NCBI GenBank assembly: GCA_964035545.1
Contig: OZ037770.1
Coordinates: 8,936,973-9,000,972, forward strand
DNA length: 64,000 nt
Reading direction: 5' to 3'
From: Bugula neritina
Lineage: Eukaryota; Bryozoa; Gymnolaemata; Cheilostomatida; Bugulidae
Part shown: one piece after another, positions 23,386-34,595 of the stretch
Numbering within the stretch: position 1 is the first letter of the stretch
Layout: every line of letters starts with the position of its first letter
Translations under genes and position numbers: made by a program
The notes under the pieces: model-generated
Told to the model about the DNA's origin: nothing
The model's database searches: none
The model's input: the letters and a program-made list of their open reading frames with translations, nothing else

Positions 23386-23600
23386 TGGCACAGCAATAAT
23401 GACACACATGGCATAGTGTGTAAAAATGACACATTTTCAATATAAGGGTTTGGGCTAGGTGTTTGGAATGCATATTTCAGTTTGAGGTTGGGCTTAAAGG
23501 TTGTGGGTTTGAGTTTGGAGTTTGAAAAAACTTTAACATCAACATGCAATTATTACCTACTTTGCCATTTGTGCCATTATTACCTGTGCCATTTTGCCTA
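23386..23600. mobile_element. MITE with AAAATGGCAC inverted ends
   Basis: The left end (taaaaatggcacagcaataa) and right end (gccattattacctgtgcca) are inverted copies made of repeated AATGGCAC words. The interior is G-rich on this strand (gggtttgggctagg). Homologous to 28430-28685 in the second SOUL unit, and related to 47165-47250. Confidence 0.65.
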
Positions 23601-24979
23601 AATTCATAGCAGACAGCTGTGACACGTTGCAGTTTATTCTACAATACAAAAAGCTAGAACCAATAATATCAACTTCAGTCATAAAGTTTTAGACAATTAA
23701 AACTTATCTTGTTAATAAGTTGCATAAGATTACGAATCATATTACATACTATATTATGACCCCTTCTTGTTATACATATGCTGCCTTACTATATAAATAG
23801 AAAATTGTTAGCATAAATTTGAAATTAAAGTTTGTTATCTCAGCCTGGTGCCTGTTCGGTAAATACTCCCATGCAGTGCACACATGCTGCGTAGAACGTG
23901 ACCTCACACATCACTTATCAGTATCACATTAAATTTCAAGGCTTGCATAACTTTTATTTACTAACTAATTTTCTTATGCAATGTACAAAAAAGACTATCT
24001 ACAGTGAAATTGATATTTATCTGTAGTACTTATTGAATTGAAAAATAATTTGTTATAGTTACCTATAATGTATTATGAAGTATATAATCATTCATCGTAC
24101 CTGCATGGTTAATGTCAGCAATATTGCTAATTTACAGTTTTTTCTTGTTTAGTTTTAATCCAGGTTTTTGTAAATACAGATCTAAAATATATAGATAAAT
24201 GAAATAAATGATCATTAATACTTGGTGTTTAATTACTCCTGCACTCGGAAATGTTTATAGAGCCATGCATTATTTATAAAACAGTTTTAAAATACATACT
24301 GCATGTGTTGGCCAGTTTGCCTCTAAAGTGGTCATTATCTTCTTGGACATTCTTCGAGATGATTATTTCAGAAAAAAACTACTAAACTGTTTTTCAAAAG
24401 CTAAAAATTAAACTCAAACCCCTTTTGACAAAAATACAAGTAAGATTTGACAAAATTTATGTTTTTAATGTATACTTAAAAAAGCACCTCTCATCCAAAA
24501 AATTGTGTACCAGTCTACCATCATGATCTTTAGCACTCATTCTTCAATTAGTAGCAGCATTTGTCTAAAAGATGATTATATGAGAAAGTAAAAAAATAAC
24601 AATTTTACTTATTGAATAAAAAGCTGCAACACATGATTTAATCAAGGGGTTGTTATGAAAACCAAGTAGTTTAAACTGAATGTGAAAATTATTAGCTGTT
24701 GTGTCCAAAGCAAGCATATCCTAACCCTATATCTATAGTGATCAGCCAGCTAGCCTTTTTAAACACAGCTTTACATGCTGGCCACTTTATCACCAATGTT
24801 GTTAATATAAATAGTGATATTAATATAATATATAGAATAGAATATTGTAGCAATATACATAACACATGCAGATTACGTGATCATTTGTTATGCAACAAAT
24901 TTAAATTGCACTTGGCAAGGACTTGGTGTAAACCAACAGAAGTGTTTGCTCAGCTTATATAACAATGATAACCTGTCAC

Positions 24980-24987
24980 TATAAAAG
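24980..24987 (+). promoter_or_regulatory. TATA box of SOUL gene 1
   Basis: TATAAAAG, 88 bp before the start codon. The surrounding block (cttatataacaatgataacc, then tgtcactataaaagagcc) is almost identical before SOUL gene 2, including a TGATAA GATA-type site. Confidence 0.7.
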
Positions 24988-25067
24988 AGCCTACATAGTG
25001 AGTATGTCATTATTCAACCACCTGCAGACCAGTGTCAACTACCTACAGTGACATCTACTTATTCAAC

Positions 25068-27165
25068 ATGGCACTTCTACTTCTAGCCATCTCTCTCACT
25101 CTCTCACAGCTTGTTCTAGCAGCTCCTGATTTCTGTAAAGACCACGAATGTCCAGAGTATGAAGTAATTCAACACTTTGATGTAAGTAAATTTTATTGTC
25201 ACATTTTTTTTGGTGCTCTGAGACATTCCAAGTCATATAATAGATATTTTGTTGCAAGATAATTTAAAAGTTTAGTTCAGTGGCTTCTCAATAAAACACT
25301 TTATGGTTGTTATTTAATTTTACATAAAAAGCAGCATGCATTCTGGTGCAATACTTGAAAAATTGTTATAGTCTAGGTTATTTAATTTCTTTTGATATAC
25401 ATTTTGGCTTAGAGTACTGGTTTAACATAAAGCTTTTCTGTAGCTATATTATTTCTTATCTAGAACACAGGCTTTTTTCAACTTCTCCTTTGCTACACCT
25501 GTAACATCAACAGCATTTATTGACTCCGTAATAAATAACTGTCCCAGAATGCACAGGAGCTTTTTGACTGTAGGTTTTAAGTTTTTGATGACAAAAAATC
25601 CTACTTAACTCCTTTATTTTGTTATATATGTCTATGAAAAATAGCGATAATTCTTCGAAAGTTCTCAAGTTTAGCTTTAGATTCAATCTAGATATTCTTG
25701 CAGAACTATGAGCTAAGAGATTACGCCCCTACAGTCTGGGTTTCAGTAAAGATAGACGGGCTAGAGAAGAAATACTGGGAAGATAGAACTTCAGTCTCAC
25801 CAGCTTTCTTCAAACTATTTGACTACATCAGTGGAGCCAATAACATGAGTGAGTGGAACTATATGCAAGTTATTGTGACCTTTTGACCTTTAAGATAACA
25901 TACTGCTTGGTCGGTATATAGACTTAGAGATTCAAAATTACTTTACATACTAGAAAAATAGACAACCACTTAAAATAACCATTCACTTTTATTGAAATGC
26001 ATTTGTGACATTTACATGTACTACTATGTGAGTGCGACATCTTATAGCAACATGTTTACTGTGGCATCTAGTGACATGTATACTATGACATCTACTAACA
26101 GGTTTATATTATATATAATTACAGATCAAACTATGAAGATGACTGCTCCAGTTGTTTCCAGTCATTCAGAGAATGCTGTGTTCATGAGTTTCATGGTTCC
26201 AAGTGAGTTCAGTGAGAATCCTCCAACACCAAATGATGCTAGCGTTTTCATTCACAGAGCTCCAAGAGCACAGTTCTATGTCAGGTAAGAATGTCTTCAA
26301 AGAACTTAAATACGTTCCTATTTACGTACCATTTGGATTAGAATAGTTTTTGAATTTCTATGGGAACTATCATTGCTTTAGCTAATTGCTGGGTGATTCA
26401 ATGCAATACATTGCTATCAATAACTAATCTACTAATTTTGCAAGCTACTAAAGTTAAGTTTATAACTTTATAATATATCTGTGGGAGTTGTTGCACCTAT
26501 TAAATGTATATAATCGCATTTATTTTTTGACTAAAAAAGCAATTCGCTATTTTGCTATATAAATTGTATTGGTGAGCAAATTCTTTGGACATATTTTGAT
26601 TAACAAGGGATTGAACCCTGATCTAAGTTTGTTGAATTCTAATAATTGGAAATAGTTCTTGTAATTCCTCTTAATAATATAGCCTATAATTAAGTGAGCC
26701 CACTCCCTCAACACCTCCGACCGTGGAACTGACTATTCATTGTATCACAATTCATGTTTTTTTTAAAACTAGCCAATTATTATACATGGTCATTCAATTC
26801 TTTGTAAAATAGAAAGTGAGGAACTATACATAGCTTCAATTAAGCAGTTTCATTCAAGTTATGTATAAGAATATTAGTATGCTAATAAACTATATATATA
26901 GTTATATATTATTTTGCATAACCAAAATCTGTGTAAAAATAACAGCTACCATTATTTTCTACAATTTAGAACATTCAACACAATACTTCCACCAAAGTTC
27001 TACATCCTTGGAAATAGATTCATCCCAGAGTTTGAACAGCTCAAGAAAGACTTGACTAAAGACGGCAATTCCTACACTGTTGACCCCATGTTCTTCACAG
27101 CAGGTTATGACGGTCCTCGGGTCTACTTCAAGAGACATAATGAAGTATGGATCACAAAAGCATAA
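25068..27165 (+). CDS. Secreted SOUL/HEBP-family haem-binding protein 1
   Basis: Exons 25068-25181, 25704-25848, 26125-26284 and 26970-27165 join in frame (615 nt) into 204 residues. Seen: a signal peptide (MALLLLAISLTLSQLVLA), then FCKDHECPEYEVI with two cysteines, YELRDYAPTVWVSV, the family motif MKMTAPV, and near the C-terminus FTAGYDGP and HNEVWI. These are hallmarks of the SOUL fold, whose members (HEBP1/2) bind haem or other porphyrins. Secretion is inferred from the signal peptide. I chose the ATG that begins the signal peptide; an upstream in-frame ATG at 25032 lies in a region conserved as 5'UTR in the paralogue. AATAAA follows at 27361. The gene is the first of a tandem pair with identical intron positions and phases. 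Confidence 0.9.
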
Positions 27166-27360
27166 ACTCTCAATAGTACACAGCTTTATTTTTATATTTA
27201 TGATCTGCGTTTCACATTCAAGGCCGATCTGATTTAATATTCTTTTAAATGATGACACATTAAACACACTTTTATAATTTTTTATACATTAGTTGAATGT
27301 TCTAATATTATACATAGTATATATTTTGATGTTTTTATAGTATGATAAATTAATATCTGC

Positions 27361-27366
27361 AATAAA
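27361..27366 (+). terminator. Polyadenylation signal of SOUL gene 1
   Basis: AATAAA, 196 bp after the stop codon, the first canonical signal. Confidence 0.6.
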
Positions 27367-27689
27367 ACATTCTAACACTTTAAAAAGTTTCTCAATAATT
27401 ATAATTTTTTTACTTAAAAGTTTATTATACTATTTCAAGAACCAAAATAGCTCCATCAAAGTTTCTTAAAACTTAAAATAATTTTGAAATACATTAACAA
27501 TATAGAATGCAAAACAACATGATATGATATAGCTATTATATACCATTATAGCTTATAGATCCCAGTCTAGACTTCATTAGTATTTCCTGATTAACTGCCA
27601 AAGTATATTCTATATAAATTTTGTTCTAGATTATTTTCTCTCAGATGATGTTATTTGTTTTTACACTTCACGTGCTTTCTGCCTTATTA

Positions 27690-27810
27690 CTGAAATTGAT
27701 TATGACAAAGTTATTTTCTATTTGTAACATTCACTTCCTCAATCGCAATAATATATTAGATCAAAATGATGGATTTTTTTCAGTACAAATAGTTTTGAAA
27801 ACAATCTAAC
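27690..27810 (+). repeat. Dispersed element shared with 1-118
   Basis: The plus strand here matches the minus strand of 1-118 (shared attgattatgac, catttcttcctcaatc-like core, atattagat, aaaatgatgga, cagtaca). It lies in SOUL gene 1 sense, downstream of that gene's polyadenylation signal. Confidence 0.6.
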
Positions 27811-28429
27811 TTCCCTGCCTTCAATGCTTAGAAATACTCTTTGCTTTTTTGTTTATACTGAATTTTCTAATGACCAACATGACTTCTTGGAATGAGCACA
27901 CAACTCTACATTACACTCAATGTGAAAGTAACTTTCTTCACTACATTCTACCATTGAACTATACTTATAGCTATAGTTTCAGTTCAATGCATTCTAGAAA
28001 TATATACAAGCAAAGAAGTAAAATAATTCTAATAAGATATTTATTTCTAACTAGAGTTACTGCTCATAATTATGCTGGATCATTGATTCTAATAAGTTGC
28101 TCAACTCTAAAATTTGGCTAAATATTATAAAGTACAACGTTTTACATGCAGTAGTACTTAACTAGCTTAGTGTTATTTAGAATTAGAGGTGTCCAACCTT
28201 TCCGAGGGTCTCATTGTAGAAATTGAGCTTAGCCCGAGGGCTATATTGTAAACTTCTACTTGGTGCCACAGCATCAGTAATGTTCAAATTCCAAACTCCT
28301 ATGAATTGTTACATGATGAAATCCCAATAAATACTGCCAGCTGCAACTTTTACCATGTATATAAATAAGAAAAGCATAAACATGTGGTTTTCTACTCTAA
28401 TTAATATTTATGGGTGTTAAAAGTGGTTT

Positions 28430-28685
28430 TAGGTAAAAATAGCACAGGTAATAATGGCACAAATGGAAAAGCAAGTAAATATGGCACACTGATGTTTAAT
28501 TTTCCAAACTCAAACCCCAAACCTATAAACCCCCTATTCTAAACCCCCAAACCCTAATATTAAAAGTGTCTCATTTTTAACTGCTTTGCCATCATTGACT
28601 GTGCCATCATTGACTGTGCCATTATTACCTGTACCATTATTACCTGTGCCATGTTTACAGTGCCACTTTTACCAGTGCTAGTTTT
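28430..28685. mobile_element. MITE with AAAATGGCAC inverted ends, second copy
   Basis: Starts ggtaaaaatagcacaggtaa and ends with inverted gtgccattattacctgtacc-type words; the interior is C-rich (aaccccaaacctataaaccc). It is the paralogue of 23386-23600, so the insertion predates the SOUL duplication. Confidence 0.65.
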
Positions 28686-29666
28686 ATCGGGCAGCTTTCT
28701 TTAGCCAGCACATTTCAGAATTCAAAAGAAAACGATTGAAGGTTGATCATCGCTAGAATAATAATGGAGCCTTTTGCATTAAACTATTTCAACTTGTAAC
28801 AACTTTCTAAAGATAAATGCATTAAAGTTTCAAAGCTGAAGGACTTCAGTCTATTGAAAAACAAACACCTGTCAACCTTCAAAAACTTTGAAAATCAGCT
28901 TATATAACTGCTTCGTAATGCCAGTTATAAAACACATCACGTGGTAACCATCGGCAACACATGGAATGTGGTTGGTAAGTGTTGCGAATTGCAACACTAT
29001 ACTTTAATGCAAAGAGCTTAAAACAACTTTATTTGCTTTTTGCCTTGCGTTTTAGGTGCAAGTTATCTTGCTAATAAGATTTGAATAATATACTATATTA
29101 TGACCCCTAACTGTCGAGTGCTGCCTTACAATATAGATAGAAAGTTGTCAGCGTATACTTGAGAGTTATGTTTGGTTTTTCAACCTGTTGGTTGCTCTGT
29201 AAATACTCTCATGCAGTGGCATGCTGCATAGAACGTGGCCTGCGCCAATAATTATCACTAACTAACGTCATGCTTCAACGCTTCTGCATATTATATGCTA
29301 GCGGTCTAGGCTGAGTGTGTACCTTCTGTTTACAGAAATGTTCGCGTTACAGAACACTATCAACTGAGTTATAAAACACTAAGTATAGATTGAAGTTAGA
29401 GCTAAAGATTAATGACTGATATATTTGAAGTAAGCATACCCTAATCCTATTTATCTTTCTAGTAATCAGCTAGCTAAGCACCTGCCTTCACAACAACAAG
29501 GTCATGAATCATCATAAAAATATAATATAATGTTGTAGAATTAACATAACACGCGCAGTTAACGTGACCCTTACTTGTGCAACACATTTAAATTGCATTT
29601 GGCAGAGGCTTGCTCTATATGAACAGGATTATTTGCTCAGCTTATATAACAATGATAACCTGTCAC

Positions 29667-29674
29667 TATAAAAG
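29667..29674 (+). promoter_or_regulatory. TATA box of SOUL gene 2
   Basis: TATAAAAG in the same context and at the same distance (88 bp) from the start codon as in gene 1. Confidence 0.7.
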
Positions 29675-29754
29675 AGCCAACATAGTGAGCATGTCATTAT
29701 TCAACCACCTGCAGACCAGTGTCAACTAACTACAGTGACATCTACTTATTCAAC

Positions 29755-31641
29755 ATGGCACTTCTACTACTAGCCATCTCTCTCACACTCTCACAGCTTG
29801 TTCTATCAGCTCCTGATTTCTGTAAGAGCCTCGAATGTCCAGATTATGAAGTGATTCAAAATTTTGGCGTAAGTAAATTTTATCATCATGTATCTTTCAG
29901 TGTTTTGCAACATTTCAAGGCATATAGTAGAAACTTGCCTGTACAGAAAGTTTTTAGCCTTAGATTCAACCTTACTGTTCTTTTAGAACTATGAACTAAG
30001 AGAGTACGCCCCTACAGTATGGGTTTCAGTAGACACGGATAGAAGAATAGGCTTTTTAGCTTTCCAAAAGCTATTTAATTACATCAGAGGAGCAAATAAC
30101 ATAGGTGAGTATACAATGTACTCTGACACTGACCTTTAAAGTGTGTAATAGATGGAGCAATGTATTATCACATTATATATTATATTATTATTTATGATAT
30201 TATGCTAAAATTTAAGATATCCAAGTATATTATATAGACTGAATTATACAGAATTACCACTTAAAATAATCATTCATTTATTCTATAACATGTAAAATTA
30301 TGATATATAAATAACAGTTGAGTATGAGATTTATTAACAGGTAAGCATGATATTTACCAACTTTATGCTGTGACATTTATCAACATGTTATACTGTAACA
30401 TCTATCAACATGGTACTGTGACATCTACTAACAGGTAGCTGTGGCATCTATCAACAGGTTTATATTCTATAATTACAGGACAAGAAATTGAAATGACAGC
30501 TCCAGTTCTTTCTAGTTATTCTGGGAATACAATGGTAATGAGTTTTATGGTTCCAAGTAAGTTCAGTGAGAATCCTCCAACACCAAATGACGCTAGCGTT
30601 TACATTCAAAGATCTCCAAGAGCACAGTTCTATGTCAGGTGAGAATATCCCTCATGAATTTGCACAGTGCTATCTACACTGCAATATTAGATTGAAATTG
30701 GTTTTAATTTTTTATATTACTCATATATAACTTTGCATGGTTCAGGGTTAGAAGAACCTTCGAACTAAGTAAATTTGTAATAGTGTGTTCAAACTCCAAA
30801 AAGGCCATTGGTGATGTTAGAAAGAGGAGCCAGTCACAATTGCTCCTGTGTTACAATGAATAAGTCCTTAGCCTGCTTTAATAAATCCCCTTTCATCAAA
30901 AGTTTTCCTATAGGGATGGTGACCAGAAAACTGTGTGATATTAGTATGACTTGACATGACCATATGACCCAAGAGATTGCAGTGCATAAATTTGTGTTTA
31001 TTGAGTAAAAACTCATATTGAATAGTGACAAAGACACAAATTTGTAAAATTTATGCTACGAATTGCTTACTTACGCACACACTGCACACACTGCACACAC
31101 TACACACACTACACACACTGCATGCACACACTGCACACACTACACACACTGCACACACACTGCGCACACTGCACACACACTACACACACTAGTATTGCTT
31201 TCTTATTATTAGTGGGAATACATTTTTAGAATTTCTTTTAAGCAGGAATGACTATTCATTATACTACAAACCATTATCATTAGAAACTAATTGGAAAACC
31301 AGGCCTTGTAAATTTGAAACAAAAAATAACATTGCTATCATTTATTGATCTATACAACTTGATTTTGAGTGTTCCATAATGTTGCTAAAACTATTTTACT
31401 TTGCATAGCACAAACCTGTGTGAATAGTAACAATTACCATTATGTGTCACATTGTAGAACATTCAACCTAATATATCCACCAAGTTATAACACCTACAGC
31501 CGACAATTTGAGCAGCTCAAGAAAGACTTGATTAAAGATGGCAATACCTACACTGTTGACCCCACGTTTATCACAGCAGGTTATGACGGTCCTCGGACCT
31601 TGTCCAAGCGACATAACGAAGTATGGGTCATGAAAGCCTAA
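29755..31641 (+). CDS. Secreted SOUL/HEBP-family haem-binding protein 2
   Basis: Exons 29755-29868, 29987-30104, 30479-30638 and 31458-31641 join in frame (576 nt) into 191 residues. The first exon is nearly identical to gene 1 (signal peptide MALLLLAISLTLSQLVLS). The CKSLEC cysteine pair, YELREYAPTVWVSV, IEMTAPV, FITAGYDGP (ITAGYDGP in full) and HNEVWV are kept. Exon 2 is 27 nt shorter than in gene 1, removing nine residues after WVSV, and exon 4 is 12 nt shorter. Intron 1 is much shorter than in gene 1. AATAAA at 31830-31835. No lesion seen, so both copies look functional; the amino-acid changes near the WVSV loop could alter ligand choice (inference). Confidence 0.9.
30783..30950 (+). mobile_element. 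tRNA-derived SINE, family 1, head missing
   Basis: Plus-strand body (aaaggccattggtgatgtta, agccagtcacaattgctcct, aataagtcctta) and 3' block (atagggatggtgacc). In intron 3 of SOUL gene 2. Confidence 0.65.
31074..31192. repeat. ACACACTGC/ACACACTAC short tandem repeat
   Basis: About a dozen units of cacacactgc or cacacactac in intron 3 of SOUL gene 2. Confidence 0.85.
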
Positions 31642-34595
31642 GAACAGCTGTACAAATTTATATTTAGGACCTGCAATTTATACTTGAAGCTGATCTGAAT
31701 TTTTTTTTTAAATTATGATATATGTAACAAAAGCTATATGAATTTTTTTAAAAAATTATAGTAATACTTGAATGTATGAAGTAGTAATTTTCTGATATAT
31801 GTTATATAATGTTATAGTATTTTGTATATAATAAAACAACTATCTCTACAATCAAAAACTTCAACCACTTAATCTAGAAAACATTGTGAAATAATAATTT
31901 TTGGTAAAACTTCCATACATTTATTCCCACACTTGGAATTTTTTTTATTATTTTAAAAATTAAAAAACTTTATCAAAAAGTTAAAAAAAGAGTTGTGTTA
32001 AATTAAATTACTAAAATAATTTGCAAGACATCACAGATGCATAAAAATATATAATCTGCAATTTATTGGTATCAGTATAATCATAGTAGTAGGAAAAGTT
32101 TCATAAGGTGATATTGGTAACAAAAAACTACTCTTATGAGTTGTAGCCATTTATATCATCCTGGAAGAAAAAAAACATTAATGTGTAAGAAGGAGTATAA
32201 ATATCTATATAATCATTTCATCAATTTTATATAAAATTTTTTAGAGAAGCTCCATTTGCATTGATATATTATACAAGTGGTATTAGAGTGTATAAAAGTA
32301 AAACTGGGATCATAGGTGTTATCAGTTTTGCAAAATTTTGGTAAATGTGTCTATATACATCTTTTAGTAAAAATTGTTATAGTCTGCTATTGAAAAAGAT
32401 TTATCTTCTGTACATTTGATTCAAACATTTTAAGTAAAAGAAAAATTAGGCCTTTGACAGTCAGTCTCAATAAAAATCAGCTTTCTGTAACTGTGTAGGC
32501 CAGTCCTTGTTAGGGGTCTCGCTAGGCTTGTGATTTAGTAACACCGGCACCTGCTTGTGTACCTCTTATCAGCAGTCGCATCAAATAGATTTCTTCTCCA
32601 GATTTAAGAGGTTATAGTATTATACTGGTTGGACTAAAATGCAATCCTATACATTTTTAAAAGAAAAACAATTTATTAAAAAATTTACATTTTATATTTC
32701 TTTGCCTTGTATATTCAGCAATAACAGTATATGAGTAAACATGTTGCATTAAAAATAAACATTATGCAGTCATTGGTTATGCGGCCAGCTTTATTATACT
32801 TCAATTATATTAATGTATTCAGATACTGAATATATAGCTTATAGTATTGTACACTTAGTGTACTTGACTAATGCAAGTTGCTTGTGTCATCCTAGCTGAC
32901 TCTTCATTACTGAGATATTTTGTGTTATGTTCACGATTCTATAGGTTTTTTAAGTTGAACGTAAGTAGCAGCAATTTGAAGATTTCATGCTTTAAATTTT
33001 AAAATAAGAAAGTAGTAATATCCAGTACACTCTGCAGCCACTTGTTGTTACAAATAGTTTGATGAACCAATTGCACTTAAAATTGTCATAGATAAATTAT
33101 TTCAGCAATGTGCTGCATGTGTAGTTGTTACTTTGAATAGTTATGGCTAGTTTATTTTGTATAAAATAATTTATAAACTACAAATAAAAACAAAGTTTTA
33201 AATTTATTAGTATTTTTTTTAAATTGGTTTCGAAGTAGTTACAGTATATAAGCAGCGTATAAAATGTAGTTATATAGTTAAATGGTAATCTTTGCTAACT
33301 TTAGTGAACTACTGGTGCTTTTGAACAACAGCCATGCATTTCAAGAGAAGTGTATTGAATGTATAAGAGGCGTGCAATCATCTGGTGAATTGGTACAATT
33401 GAACTGGCTTGTTTTATAGCCCATGAATGATTTACTTTTTTATGTTGCATACCAAAGATGAAGGCTGCATGCAGCTATAATTATATTTAAGGATTGCTAA
33501 ATCTTTTACCTGCACAATTTAAAAATATTAAATTTTTTAGCCTCATTAATTAAGTGACATAATTATGGAAGGCTATAAAAACCATATAAAGTAAGAGCAA
33601 TATATATCAGTTATGCAAGACAGTTAAATCTATTTTTGATAAAATACATTAAATATAAATATCATCCATGAAACACTGAGCACGAAAAACATCAATAGAT
33701 TGAGACACAGTATTATACACATTAAAACAATTGAATAACAAAAAATAAATTTTAAAAACGTAAATCTCTATTGCCCATGTTTAGGCAGTTGAAAAATATT
33801 TATATATTGCGACTTTATTTTAAGAAAGAACTTTATCTATTGCATATATAAATTTGTAAAGCAAAAATATTTCTGGCTACACAGTGAAACTGAATGCGAA
33901 AAATAAAAGTTGGAATTTATAGCATTTTCTAATAAAGTAATATGTATTCAGTTTGTCTTAAATTATGCTTGTAGACTAAAAATAAACTAAAAAACAAAAT
34001 AATAAATTATAGGGTTTGTATTGCATTGGGAGATGCATAGCTATTCACTTAAAATCTTATTTTAGACATATAAAATTTTATTAATTTGCTTTAAAATAGT
34101 CACTAATATAACTATGCTAAAAACACTTCAATTATATTCAAATCTGTTTGAGAATTTCTATTGTTGATTTGTTTAATAAGTTTAAATAACAGTGTCTTTG
34201 TTGTATATGACCAGAAAATATATTCCATCGGTTCTACTCAACATTTTCAGCCACTTTATCATTCTACAAAGGTGTAAAGCATTTAGACAGGGTTATGAAC
34301 ATAATTATATATACGTTCAAATTTGAAGAAATTTTGTGATTGGTTAAAGGTTTGCTGTTTGGGGTATTAACTATAATTTTTATAATTGCACGTTTTTTCA
34401 TTCCAAAAATTAAGAAGAAAAAATCAAGTTATTACAGGCTTTGAAAAAAATCAATTTTTAAAATAGTTATCAAATTGCTTGATGCAGGAATGACATTGAG
34501 TATAGGTACAAAAACTCTGTTTAAACTGTTACCCAACTCAAAGACCAAAGGTTTTTCACAATAACCATAAATATTGTATCACTAAATAGTTTTTA
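31642..34595. other. Gap between SOUL gene 2 and SLC16 copy A
   Basis: 3'UTR of SOUL gene 2 with AATAAA at 31830, then AT-rich sequence in which I see no gene. From about 33690 it matches the 3' flank of SLC16 copy B (48500 on) and the end of the window (63700 on). Confidence 0.6.

Larger units (their letters stand above)
21687..25067. other. Gap between TUBGCP2 and the first SOUL gene
   Basis: From about 22555 on this is the upstream part of the SOUL duplication unit (compare 27810 on). It contains a SINE-2 copy (23036-23140) and an inverted-repeat element (23386-23600). I see no gene between the TUBGCP2 polyadenylation signals and the SOUL promoter. Confidence 0.6.
27166..29754. other. Gap between the SOUL genes
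   Basis: Holds the 3'UTR of gene 1, the dispersed element at 27690-27810, then from about 27810 the second copy of the duplicated upstream region (taatgaccaacatgacttct matches 22611) with its own MITE (28430-28685). No other gene seen. Confidence 0.6.

Noticed and set aside
28500-28560. Interstitial telomere repeat (aaccccaaacc, accctaat)
   Set aside because: No regular period; it is the interior of the MITE whose sister copy at 23440 shows the same bias on the other strand.
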